DNA of 64,000 nt from CALKZN01 sp050633785 (GTDB lineage Bacteria > Pseudomonadota > Gammaproteobacteria > Arenicellales > Arenicellaceae). The position numbers and the translations under genes are program-made. The stretch is taken from the NCBI GenBank assembly GCA_050633785.1, contig JBOEHE010000005.1, positions 119,167 to 183,166 on the forward strand, given 5' to 3'. The notes under the pieces were generated by a model. The model was given only the letters and a program-made list of their open reading frames with translations, had not been told where the DNA came from and made no database searches. Below, piece after piece: positions 26,043 through 34,998 of the stretch (the stretch's first letter is position 1; each line of letters opens with the position of its first letter).

Positions 26043-26932
26043 TGGATGCTAAAGTAGTATCCGTTGGGAAGACGGGGGTCGAACATATGCTGGAGCACCA
26101 CCAAATCGTTCTGGGACTTAATGGTTATGTCGATGTTTGCCTTGATGATAATCCCGACATTATTAGCTCTGCTATGGGGTGTGTGATTCCTGCAAATACC
26201 TATCAATATTTTGCCGGTCACAACAAAAGTAAGGTTCTGGTAATCAACGTAGATAAGGAAGACAAGCTCTTAATAAGAAATGGGCTTAGCTCGCCCAATC
26301 AAAACTCCGCAACTGACCCAACTCTGTCCAGTGACCCTATTGAATTGCTTGATCCCCAAAACTCACCAAATCTCTCTCAAAAAACTATCGATCATCAACT
26401 GTTTAAGATGCCGAGGTACTTTGAGGTGAATGTAAATTTCCGGCATTTATATACCAGTTGCGCCAATGAACTGGCCCGTTTTTCTCACAAACAGTTATCT
26501 CAATCTATTTCACAAATGATGATACATAGTGTTTCAGCCAGATTGGAAGATGCGGCACAAAGGACTAGACAGTATCATCGTATCGACATTGAAAAACTTC
26601 GGCAATGGGTTATCTCCCACTTAACCCAGAAAATTACCGTTGCCGATATGGCCGATATAATGTGCATGAGCACCAGTCATTTTCACCGTTGTTTTCTAGA
26701 AGCAACACGAAAAACACCACATCAATTTGTTATTGACATTCGTCTACATCAAGCCTTGGATAAAGTCCGCAATACCAATGTGTCGTTCGCCAATATCGCG
26801 CATGACGTAGGCTTTTCCAGTCAAAGTGCAATGATAAATACCTTTAGAAAACGCTTGGGTAATTCTCCATTGAAATTTCGAAGACGCAATGCCATTAAAT
26901 CTCACCCTCCTAAATTGGAAAGGCTCATTTAA
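26042..26932 (+). CDS. AraC-family transcriptional regulator
   Basis: 296 aa. The N-terminal two thirds are a cupin-like sensor (HQIVLGLNGYVDVCLD). The C-terminal pair of helix-turn-helix motifs is clear: KITVADMADIMCMSTSHFHR and then VSFANIAHDVGFSSQSAMINTFRKRLGNSP, the AraC signature. It is divergent from putP and so probably activates it. The N-terminal domain starts abruptly and the gene lacks its own ribosome site; see the leader ORF. Ligand unknown, with proline a candidate by analogy with PruR. Confidence 0.87.
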   Translation: MDAKVVSVGKTGVEHMLEHHQIVLGLNGYVDVCLDDNPDIISSAMGCVIPANTYQYFAGHNKSKVLVINVDKEDKLLIRNGLSSPNQNSATDPTLSSDPIELLDPQNSPNLSQKTIDHQLFKMPRYFEVNVNFRHLYTSCANELARFSHKQLSQSISQMMIHSVSARLEDAAQRTRQYHRIDIEKLRQWVISHLTQKITVADMADIMCMSTSHFHRCFLEATRKTPHQFVIDIRLHQALDKVRNTNVSFANIAHDVGFSSQSAMINTFRKRLGNSPLKFRRRNAIKSHPPKLERLI

Positions 26933-27006
26933 CTGATCTCGTCATTTCCCAAAGTACATTTTAGTTATAAGTTATCTGAAACCCTCATTTAAGGATCAAA
27001 TACCCT

Positions 27007-29724
27007 ATGGAAATACTTATTCTTGTTGTTGCATTTATTACTGCATTCACCTTGTTTAATATCTATAAAATCTCCATACTCACTCTATATTCGGGAGAAA
27101 TGCAGGCTATTAGAGCAACAGATATTCCCGAGGCACAAACGAGTGCGTTAATGAATGTTGAAGTATGTTTAGCCAGTCTGGGCTTTGATAAAATTTGCCA
27201 TGTAAGGCGTTCGAAGGTAGTTGAAGGACAAGATTGGGGGGCATATGGTGCTGTTTACTTTCATAAGAAACGCATGACATATGCCTTTGCTGCGATTGAA
27301 CCAATGATAAATACTGTACAAGGATGCAAACTCTATTTTGTCAATGTGGCAGAGAGGGACGCCATTTATGAAACCCTAAGTGGTTCCGATTTTTCTCCTG
27401 GTTGTTATCCCAATACAGTGCATATCAACGATGCAATGACAAACAGTTATAGGGAACAATGGGCATCACATAAAACTTTTTTAGCGGATAATCAGATTAC
27501 TAAATCTGCCCGCTATCAAAGCCAAAGGCGGATACTTGAGCTGTTTGAATACGTATTTTTTGCTGGATTGATTGAATCTGGAGCAATGTATTCACAAAAA
27601 GGTACTTATAAGCTGCGCCTAAAGACAGCGGCAGTAGTATTTTGGCGATCATTCTGGGTAAGGAGAAAACTGTCAGCTCAACAAAAGAACGCACCTGGAC
27701 CAGAAAAACCAGCAAAAGAATCAATACCTTCTTCCAGTTCCCAACAGCTTGAAGCCTATAAAACATATCGACAAATCCAAGATGGCAACAAAATAGGTTC
27801 TTACACAAAAATATTTTTATTGCTGGGTAGCGTGATCTTATTTGCTGCCAGTTTCGGTTTCGGGCTTGGTCTCTCCTTCGAAACTCTGGGGCTGTTGATT
27901 ATCGTACTCTTCATTCATGAATTAGGTCATCTTCTTGGCATGTGGGTATTTGGCTACCAAGACTTGAAAATGTTATTTGTGCCATTTCTAGGTGCACTGG
28001 CGACTGGCAAAAAAGAAGTCGTCAAACCCTGGCAAGAAGCAATAGTTTTAATTCTTGGACCACTGCCCGGCTATATTCTTGGAGCAGTTTTATTATTCAG
28101 TTCAAGCAATGACCTCCCAAACTGGGCTTATCAATACGCCGTGCTTTCTCTAATTCTTAATGGGATTAATTTATTGCCGTTTATGCCATTGGATGGGGGG
28201 CGTCTTGTCAATCTGGGTTTATTCAATAAATTACCGTATTTTCAACTGTGTTTTTATATTCTGAGCATCGCTTTTTTCTTTCTCATTGGAATAACTTTTG
28301 ACGAAAAAGTGGGATATATTTTGTCTGTATTATTACTTATTGGACTACCCAGTCTATGGAATGAAGTTACATTATTGCGCACACTTTTACAGAAAAAAAT
28401 CCATAAAAACACGATTAATTTACAGGGAATTATCGACGTTGTTGACAAACAATCCATATGGCAAAAAATGGCACCGCAAAACCGATGGGCCATTTTGGAT
28501 TCACTCGTGTACCGTATTCAACACGCCAAAGCAGGTGTCTTCGTTTGCACAGGCATTCTCTGTTTGTGGTTATGCTCAATAATCTTACCTGTTTATTTAT
28601 CATTAGATGAGGAAAAACGACTTCTTATAAGCTCTTTTTACTCTATTTTAGCCAGCGAAGATATGATGGGAGCCTCTATTGAGGAGATAGAAGAACAATA
28701 CAAAACGACAACTCAAACGGAAGATAAAATAACGTATTTGACTCAGTTAACCGCTTTGCTTGCGACTGATGATATTGAACGTGGGACTCAATATTGGAAT
28801 GAGTTTATGGCTATTGGTAATGACGCAACACTTTCGGCAGAACTACAAGAATTAGCACAGGTAGGTCTAGCCCGAGTTTGTAATCTATATGAGCAAGAAG
28901 ACTGTATAGAAAACCATTACCGCACTTTGGCAATGATGCGTTCCAAACCAGAATTACTGACATCACAAAGAATCGAGGCTTTACACTATCTTGCTCAAAA
29001 TACAAACGAAGAAACGGCAAAACGTGCCCTTTATTTAGACGAAGTCAGTCTAAACACGACCAATATGGCAAACCCGGATCTGTTGCCATCGACGTTGTCC
29101 AGGCAAGCTGAAATATACTATTCGCTTGGTATGATAGATCAAGCTATTGCAGCTGGTACTACGGCCATCACAGCTTCCACACAACACGCTCCTGATATTA
29201 CCCACTACTACCTTAAAGAATTAATTAATGTCTATTTCCATCAAAAAAGGTATCAATCAGCCAATACGCTGTTGCACGAATGGTCAACGAAACTCGTCGA
29301 AGAGAATCCTGACAACAGCTATTTGCAAGAGAACTTAGTGTATCTAAAAGTGCAGGTATTGGCTCAAATAGATGTAAAGGCTTCCGTCAAAATATTGGAG
29401 AGCATTTCGCCTGCAACAATAACTCAGAAAGTTGAGCTTGGACTGGCAAGAATCTATCTGGACACTTTGCAAGAAATTGACTCATCAGCCGATGTTTTTC
29501 AAAACGTCCTCGACCAAACCCAATCGCTGGAAGAATACGAGTTGCTTGAAATAGCATCGAACCTGTCAAACCCGACTAACAATATTGATGGATTACGACA
29601 CACTGAAAGTGGTCGCCTGGCCATCGATGAGCACTGGTACTGGCAACTGAAAACAGCACTGCAGGCCAAGCAACTTTCTTCACTGAGAGACGCCATTGAA
29701 AACGTTGATTTGAGTGATTATTAA
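27007..29724 (+). CDS. M50 family membrane metallopeptidase with long C-terminal TPR-like region
   Basis: 905 aa membrane protein. One hydrophobic segment lies at the N-terminus, a soluble domain at about 25-255, then a multi-helix core at about 265-460. The zinc site is HELGH at 304-308 (His304, Glu305, His308) inside a membrane helix. The second M50 motif is LPFMPLDGGRL with Asp396. Another helix at about 505-530 is followed by about 375 residues rich in short helical repeats (LTQLTALLATDD, QAEIYYSLGMIDQAIAAGTTAI), TPR-like and outside the membrane. Site-2-protease-type enzymes cut substrates within the membrane; the substrate here is unknown. AAGGA precedes the start. Neighbours do not suggest a role. 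Confidence 0.8.
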   Translation: MEILILVVAFITAFTLFNIYKISILTLYSGEMQAIRATDIPEAQTSALMNVEVCLASLGFDKICHVRRSKVVEGQDWGAYGAVYFHKKRMTYAFAAIEPMINTVQGCKLYFVNVAERDAIYETLSGSDFSPGCYPNTVHINDAMTNSYREQWASHKTFLADNQITKSARYQSQRRILELFEYVFFAGLIESGAMYSQKGTYKLRLKTAAVVFWRSFWVRRKLSAQQKNAPGPEKPAKESIPSSSSQQLEAYKTYRQIQDGNKIGSYTKIFLLLGSVILFAASFGFGLGLSFETLGLLIIVLFIHELGHLLGMWVFGYQDLKMLFVPFLGALATGKKEVVKPWQEAIVLILGPLPGYILGAVLLFSSSNDLPNWAYQYAVLSLILNGINLLPFMPLDGGRLVNLGLFNKLPYFQLCFYILSIAFFFLIGITFDEKVGYILSVLLLIGLPSLWNEVTLLRTLLQKKIHKNTINLQGIIDVVDKQSIWQKMAPQNRWAILDSLVYRIQHAKAGVFVCTGILCLWLCSIILPVYLSLDEEKRLLISSFYSILASEDMMGASIEEIEEQYKTTTQTEDKITYLTQLTALLATDDIERGTQYWNEFMAIGNDATLSAELQELAQVGLARVCNLYEQEDCIENHYRTLAMMRSKPELLTSQRIEALHYLAQNTNEETAKRALYLDEVSLNTTNMANPDLLPSTLSRQAEIYYSLGMIDQAIAAGTTAITASTQHAPDITHYYLKELINVYFHQKRYQSANTLLHEWSTKLVEENPDNSYLQENLVYLKVQVLAQIDVKASVKILESISPATITQKVELGLARIYLDTLQEIDSSADVFQNVLDQTQSLEEYELLEIASNLSNPTNNIDGLRHTESGRLAIDEHWYWQLKTALQAKQLSSLRDAIENVDLSDY

Positions 29725-29818
29725 AGGACTAAAGTCTTTTAAATCATAATTGACCATGGATAACCAAACTTTCTATTATCATCAGTTTCCCATCGTACTC
29801 ACTTTTTTCGAATCCCAC

Positions 29819-31027
29819 CTAAAGCTTGAGTGCATTTTGCAAACGTTGATTCAAACGTTTTGGATGAACTTGGGTCAAAGAAATTGAGTCGCATTTTTGA
29901 AAACGACTGAATTGTGTGATGGCCTCGACAAAAGCAGCAATGACTGGATCATCATCAAAGTTGTGTTGTTCAAAATACAACGATTTGATCTCTAGCTGAC
30001 TGATTTTCCGATGGGCTTTACAGTCTACTCGCCCAATGAATTCACCACGATAAAGCAACGGTAGACAAAAGTATCCAAACTGGCGTTTAGCTGCGGGTAC
30101 ATAACACTCTATTTGATAATCGTACTGAAACAGAGCTTTAAGTCGTTCACGCTGAATGACACTGTTATCAAATGGAGAAAGAATCAGCATACGGTTATTC
30201 AAGCGGGTAAGAGATCGATCAAGAGTTCCAGCTGTCACCATAAACACTTGTCCACAGGGAAGCCGAATCTGTTCCAGGCTATGTTGTTTTAACCTTTCAT
30301 TGACCAGTTCTTTCATCGCTTTGCGAAGTTCCGCATTACGGCGCAGGTAGGTCAACCCTTTAAGCGAAACAGTGCCGTGGCAACGCAATTGTTGATCTAA
30401 AAGGTGTTGCGCAAATTCTGCCATAACCGGCATCTGCGTATTTACGTGAGAAGGCAATACCTTCTCGGTTAAATCATATACTTTTTGGAAACCTTCACGA
30501 TTGCTGACCATCAGGTCTCCTTCCATATACAGCTGTTCAAGCGCTTTTTTGGCAGGCTTCCAATCCCACCAACCCGCACGTTTTACGGTATTAGTCTCTA
30601 AATCACGTGACCGTATTGGTCCATCTGTCCGTATGCGCACCAGCAATTCATCCATTAGCTTCTTATCAGGGTTTCGATACCAGTGAGTCTGGCCACTCTT
30701 AATGGCGTGTTTGTAAGGCAGCGAATAACGGAAATCATCGATTGGCAGAAAAGCGGCCGCATGAGACCAGTATTCAAAAATGTCTCCTTCGAGCAACATG
30801 TGATTTACCATGGCTGGTTTGAATCCAGGGACTCTGGAGTGAAAAACATGATGGTGCGCCCGTTCTACTACTGAAATAGTATCAATCTGCACATAGCCTA
30901 AGTGGTTAATAGCTGTGCGTGTGCCTGCCATACCACTACCATAAGGCTGAGTTTGCAGCAAACCTTGCGCTGCCAGGGCAAGGCGGCGCAAACGCATAAG
31001 ATCTTGTGGGCGTTTAATCTCAATCAT
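29819..31027 (-). CDS. YcaQ/AlkX-type winged-helix DNA glycosylase (HTH_42)
   Basis: 402 aa; E. coli YcaQ (AlkX) is 410. The family opening (RLRRLALAAQGLL) and the catalytic-loop motif YVQIDTISVVERAHHHVFHSR, containing the QxD residues of the glycosylase active site, are present. WSHAAAFLPIDDFRYSLP and a later LSPFDNSVIQRERLKALFQYDY block complete the signature. These enzymes unhook DNA interstrand crosslinks and remove bulky N7-alkylated purines. Apparently monocistronic. Confidence 0.85.
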   Translation of the reverse strand: MIEIKRPQDLMRLRRLALAAQGLLQTQPYGSGMAGTRTAINHLGYVQIDTISVVERAHHHVFHSRVPGFKPAMVNHMLLEGDIFEYWSHAAAFLPIDDFRYSLPYKHAIKSGQTHWYRNPDKKLMDELLVRIRTDGPIRSRDLETNTVKRAGWWDWKPAKKALEQLYMEGDLMVSNREGFQKVYDLTEKVLPSHVNTQMPVMAEFAQHLLDQQLRCHGTVSLKGLTYLRRNAELRKAMKELVNERLKQHSLEQIRLPCGQVFMVTAGTLDRSLTRLNNRMLILSPFDNSVIQRERLKALFQYDYQIECYVPAAKRQFGYFCLPLLYRGEFIGRVDCKAHRKISQLEIKSLYFEQHNFDDDPVIAAFVEAITQFSRFQKCDSISLTQVHPKRLNQRLQNALKL

Positions 31028-31084
31028 AATTATATTTATCTATGGTTAAAAACAAGGGCCAGAATACCCTTTTGCCAGCACTTG

Positions 31085-31609
31085 TCAGACATTATGGTTA
31101 ATTACTGCCCAAGGCTCTCTCCAAGCATTGATATTTTCAAAAGTAGCCTTTTCATCCCGGAGTATGTTTTCCTCAACTACAATTGTAGATTTTGGATTAC
31201 ATCCCAATTTTTTTACCAGAAAGGTTTGTTCGATTCCCCAGTGATATATCTTAGTATTAGTGGCCAAATAGCCCGAACCCAAATATCTAGCACCGAATGC
31301 ACTACAAATATAATTCTCTCTCAAGAAAACCATTTTTCCATCTCCTACGTAACCATCTCCAAGCAGTTCAAACGTTGCGGGGTCGACAAATTTAGCTTGT
31401 AATTTATCATTAATATGGACAAGAGGAATATTTGCGTTGAAGACATATTCGTCAGTCAACAAATACTCTTCACCGCCGCCAACTACAACATCGCAACGCT
31501 CAGAAATATCTATCTCCCAAGTCTCATCACTCTCTAGGTGAGTTACTTTATTACCTTTAAATTCATACGTCATATTTTTAAAACCAGACCAATATCTACC
31601 TACTTTCAA
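31085..31609 (-). CDS. DKNYY-family-like hypothetical protein
   Basis: 174 aa, no signal peptide or membrane segment. The region VDPATFELLGDGYVGDGKMVFLREN resembles the repeat of DKNYY proteins (FEVLGDGYAKDKNHVYY type), though only one clear copy is seen and the Tyr pair is lost. Function unknown. First member, from the left, of a run of small leftward genes. Confidence 0.55.
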   Translation of the reverse strand: MKVGRYWSGFKNMTYEFKGNKVTHLESDETWEIDISERCDVVVGGGEEYLLTDEYVFNANIPLVHINDKLQAKFVDPATFELLGDGYVGDGKMVFLRENYICSAFGARYLGSGYLATNTKIYHWGIEQTFLVKKLGCNPKSTIVVEENILRDEKATFENINAWREPWAVINHNV

Positions 31610-31733
31610 ATGTATCTATGCAAAAGCTGGTCGACGAAGGGCATAGTTTTTAAGCTCTGACACGATTTGCTTATTAGCAGTAAAATGTATGTTCATAATT
31701 GGTTCTTAAGTCCGCTATTTTTATATGAACATC

Positions 31734-32303
31734 CTAGTTTATGCGCTCATCAAGTGCTGATTTAGCGTTCAGAAAGAACTTTATTGTGCCAATGATAAGC
31801 CCCAAATATAAGCCTAAGTGCCATCCCCAAACAACCATAAAGTTTAGGTCAAACTCTGCAAGCGATGTTAGCTGCCAACCAAGGTAAAATAGACAAAACC
31901 CACTAAAGCTACCCAATGTTATAAATAGCATTGAAAACTTACTGATGGAAACAAACCAATCCAAAACTTGTTTTATGACTATCTCTTTTCTGACTATTAG
32001 ATAAATACAGGAAGTTAAAATACCGGCGTATGAACCAGCCTGAAAACCAAGTACTGCAGCATTTAACCGTATAGAGGTTCCCCCCAGGTTCTTACCTATC
32101 GCAAAATAATCGTTCGAAATAGAAACTGTGATTTGATCATTAAAAAATCCAACTACACCAAAGATCAGGGCAACTATTGATATAAACAAATACTCTTTCC
32201 ATTTATAAGCCTTTTCTTTTTTTAGAAAATACTCAATCACTGCAACGATGATAAATATCGCTAGCAATAGCATTAACCTCATCCAAAATGAGTCAATAAA
32301 CAA
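31734..32303 (-). CDS. Hypothetical integral membrane protein
   Basis: 189 aa with five or six hydrophobic segments (about residues 5-25, 38-55, 78-108, 120-140, 150-172). A short charged loop KKEKAYKWKE follows the first. No family recognised. Codon use and AT content match its neighbours in this accessory stretch. Confidence 0.5.
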   Translation of the reverse strand: MFIDSFWMRLMLLLAIFIIVAVIEYFLKKEKAYKWKEYLFISIVALIFGVVGFFNDQITVSISNDYFAIGKNLGGTSIRLNAAVLGFQAGSYAGILTSCIYLIVRKEIVIKQVLDWFVSISKFSMLFITLGSFSGFCLFYLGWQLTSLAEFDLNFMVVWGWHLGLYLGLIIGTIKFFLNAKSALDERIN

Positions 32304-32426
32304 TTATATCCTTCCTGGAAGATGCATATTATAGTATCCAAATGAATCGTTTTTATTAATAAGAGCCTAATAATTTAAAAAACCAATTCCATTGCTCTGT
32401 TATGAAATTGACTCTTGATTCTCAGT

Positions 32427-32768
32427 TTATTTTTCAATGCTGCTATGAATTTTACCCAGTTTTCTCAATTCATTAGAAAAGAAAAAAACTAACAAAAATA
32501 ACGAAACACTGTAACCACCAACCAAACCAGCAATAGAAAACCCAAACAATATTCCCGAAAAATACATCAACCACTCTTTTGCAAACACTAAAATACCGAT
32601 AGAAAAAAGAACAAAAACGGCAATAAAACTTGAGAGTAAAGCTTGATCTTTTACGCCCAAAGTTAAGCTTTCTAAAAAACCTGCTTTTTCTGTTCCCCAA
32701 AAACCTATAATAATTAATATAACAGTTATGATTCCTAAGCTTATTGTTAATAAGTCACTTTTATTCAT
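32427..32768 (-). CDS. Hypothetical membrane protein
   Basis: 113 aa with three or four hydrophobic helices covering most of the chain and a charged C-terminal tail (NELRKLGKIHSSIEK). No recognisable family. Same strand as its neighbours. Confidence 0.45.
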   Translation of the reverse strand: MNKSDLLTISLGIITVILIIIGFWGTEKAGFLESLTLGVKDQALLSSFIAVFVLFSIGILVFAKEWLMYFSGILFGFSIAGLVGGYSVSLFLLVFFFSNELRKLGKIHSSIEK

Positions 32769-32822
32769 AGAAGATACTCATAACTCGCGTATAAGCCACA
32801 GGACTATTAATTAGTAGGGATG

Positions 32823-33497
32823 TCATACTTTTTTAATTGTCGGGTATTTTTTTGATTCAGATATTTCCGCCATATTATCCCGATACCAACTTCTTGCTCC
32901 AATTTCACCGCGCCAACCATAAATCGCATAAAAAGGTTCATCTGATGTGCGTATCGCGTGACTAACATTGCTGTGATGTAATACGACTGATCCAGCCTCG
33001 TGAAATTCGAAACCCTTACCTCCAACATTAAATTCAGGGTTTCCCGTCAGTACAAGGTAAAACTCCTCTGCTGGATGTGCATGCTCAGGATAAACAGTAT
33101 TCGGCCCTAGAAGAAATAAACCTAAAATTATTTCATCGTGCTGAAGACGGCCATCCGGCCCAATGCCCTCACCGTTTGCAAACGAGGGGAGAAACGATTT
33201 ACTCCAAGAATCTGCTTCATAGAATTCAGTCCACCGTACTTGTCCAAAAGCATTTCGAGCAGCGTTATACAATTCTGCCAGTTCCACCGATACGCTCTGC
33301 CCTAAAACAAGTGGAGCGTAGCTGAGAGCTCTGACTCGACGTTCACCTGGCGTTTTTTCAGGTAACACACAGACCGAAACATTATCCAAATCATCAGCAA
33401 ATGAGTGAGAAAGTTTATGATCGATCACTTTAGAACAATCCATTTTTCTCAAATGTTCACTTGTCAGTTGAGCCAATTTATATAGGGGATTTTGCAT
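32823..33497 (-). CDS. DMSP-lyase-like cupin (DddL/DddQ family)
   Basis: 224 aa from the ATG at 33497; a GTG at 33563 would add 22 residues. The C-terminal cupin carries the family signature: GLFLLGPNTVYPEHAHPAEE with Tyr136, His139, His141 and Glu145, then Tyr147, and later His180 in NVSHAIRT before the GWRGE strand. These match the metal and substrate residues of DddL/DddQ/DddW. Those enzymes split dimethylsulfoniopropionate into acrylate and dimethyl sulfide. The wider cupin-DLL superfamily has other activities too, and no acrylate-using genes are next to it, so DMSP is the leading but not the only candidate substrate. Cytoplasmic: no signal peptide. Confidence 0.75.
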   Translation of the reverse strand: MQNPLYKLAQLTSEHLRKMDCSKVIDHKLSHSFADDLDNVSVCVLPEKTPGERRVRALSYAPLVLGQSVSVELAELYNAARNAFGQVRWTEFYEADSWSKSFLPSFANGEGIGPDGRLQHDEIILGLFLLGPNTVYPEHAHPAEEFYLVLTGNPEFNVGGKGFEFHEAGSVVLHHSNVSHAIRTSDEPFYAIYGWRGEIGARSWYRDNMAEISESKKYPTIKKV

Positions 33498-33631
33498 ATA
33501 GCTAAGCGTTTGTTTGTTGTGATTCTGACATATTTCTCCACTTCCACAATGATATAAAATCACCGATATTCAAGTTCTATTTGAATTCCAGCTTATCGTA
33601 TAGTTTTAACAGAAGAAACCAATACTGCCAG

Positions 33632-33910
33632 CTATCTGTCTTTTACCATATAATCGATCTCAGCTGCTTTTTGCAATACTCGGCTATACGTTTCAATATA
33701 TTCTCTTTCGATTCCAGCTTTGTCAGAGGAGTTTTGGAAACTTTGATCAGAATGGATAAGTTTAGTAAGACGCAATGCTATTTCGTAGTTATCTGTACTA
33801 GCACCATCCAGAGATTCAGCTAAATTATTTATGGACTTACTCAACCATAAGCCAGCAAAAGCTATGGAAATGGGGATTGATAAAAACTTTACAATTTCGA
33901 TGGGTTCCAT
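33632..33910 (-). CDS. Small single-span hypothetical protein
   Basis: 92 aa with one hydrophobic segment near the N-terminus (IVKFLSIPISIAFAGLWL) followed by a charged helical tail. No family recognised. Confidence rests on reading-frame length and plausible composition only. Confidence 0.4.
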   Translation of the reverse strand: MEPIEIVKFLSIPISIAFAGLWLSKSINNLAESLDGASTDNYEIALRLTKLIHSDQSFQNSSDKAGIEREYIETYSRVLQKAAEIDYMVKDR

Positions 33911-33979
33911 GGTTCTTTCTCAACAGTTGTGGCCTTCATTAGTCATAACGCAAAAACAACAGTGTATCTATACATCTGA

Positions 33980-34639
33980 TCAATTTTGTTTGTCCGGCGT
34001 TGGTATAGGTATATTGATTTCCAATCTATCCTGGTTTAAGGATTCATTTTTGTACCTCACTTCAAATTCGTCGATGACACTTTCAGGGCTTGAAGCATCA
34101 GCAACATTACATGTTCCTTCAATCGCATCGGCAGAAAATAATTTTATTGGGACTTTAAGTACAGACCAAAAAATAGCCGTAGGTACGCCAAGCAAGGTTT
34201 GCACGAAACGACTAGACCACGTTTCCGAGCTATTATTGCCTTTTTCATAATTCTTACCAAAAAATGCAATTGTCATATCAGTCAAAAGATTCCAACACCC
34301 TTTTGCATCAATCTCTGTTTGATAATTAATTATCATGCTATGGAATGCATCATCACAAATGAGATTATTCGCTTCTTCAAGTTCGTAACAATAATCGTGC
34401 GCATAACACATGGCATCCACATCATCCATGGGAGGATACATGCCGAGTAATGTTCTTGGTTTACCCTCTATTCCATTTCTTCCTATGTTGGCCGGGTGCC
34501 CACCACCACAGAATTTTCCATAGGCAAACAATAGGTTCTTTTGACCACCCAAACCATCATCAACATCTCGGTTAATGTATTTAGCCGTACAACTGGTCAG
34601 GAAAAACAGCAATAACAGCAAGGAAAAACTTCTGACCAT
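33980..34639 (-). CDS. Phospholipase-A2-like lipoprotein
   Basis: 219 aa with a lipoprotein signal (FFLTSC, lipidated Cys17). The secreted phospholipase A2 hallmarks are present: a calcium loop Y40GKFCGGG and the active helix MCYAHDYCYE with His81-Asp82, flanked by Cys44, Cys78 and Cys84 that could form the usual disulfides, preceded by Pro-x-Asp-Asp-x-Asp. CDDAFHSMI supplies a later acidic pair. The enzyme family cleaves the sn-2 acyl chain of phospholipids. The last 80 residues are unlike known PLA2s and include a short hydrophobic stretch. Location is the periplasmic face of a membrane. Could act as an anti-bacterial or lipid-scavenging enzyme; no secretion genes or immunity gene are evident. 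Confidence 0.7.
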   Translation of the reverse strand: MVRSFSLLLLLFFLTSCTAKYINRDVDDGLGGQKNLLFAYGKFCGGGHPANIGRNGIEGKPRTLLGMYPPMDDVDAMCYAHDYCYELEEANNLICDDAFHSMIINYQTEIDAKGCWNLLTDMTIAFFGKNYEKGNNSSETWSSRFVQTLLGVPTAIFWSVLKVPIKLFSADAIEGTCNVADASSPESVIDEFEVRYKNESLNQDRLEINIPIPTPDKQN

Positions 34640-34998
34640 CTCGAGCCTCTTTTCGGTTTAACATCATTCAGAAAAATACGTACTAAAAATCAGTAAAATC
34701 TATAACGATTAAAAGATATATCACCAATCGAGAAAATTGCTTTTCTAGTTCAGTCATCCATTACATCATTTTTTACAGAGTAAATTATGTATTATCCGAA
34801 AAAGTTTTTTTCGATGAAATCGTTGTGATGTTTTATAAACATATTTCGAATATCTATGTGTAAGAAATGGAACATTAATTCTTTTTTTCATAAAAAACTC
34901 TTAATAATCAATGGCTTGTTTTCTGGCATTGAATTTGCTGCTTATTATTCGCAGATTTTTATTATAAACAATCAATAATTATTAAGAAGGAGTATAAA
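34640..34998. other. AT-rich intergenic region
   Basis: Divergent spacer between the PLA2-like and hydrolase genes. CGAAAAA / TTTTTTCG forms a small hairpin near 34797-34813, and AAGGAG at 34985-34990 is the ribosome site of the hydrolase. Nothing else is recognised. Confidence 0.4.

Noticed and set aside
29724..29745. TTAAAGGACT/AGTCTTTTAA hairpin after the M50 gene as a terminator
   Set aside because: The stem is AT-rich with a mismatch and there is no T-run; too weak to annotate.
31085..34639. Integron-like cassette array: six small unrelated leftward genes
   Set aside because: No attC-type core pairs or repeated spacers were found between the genes and no integrase is present.
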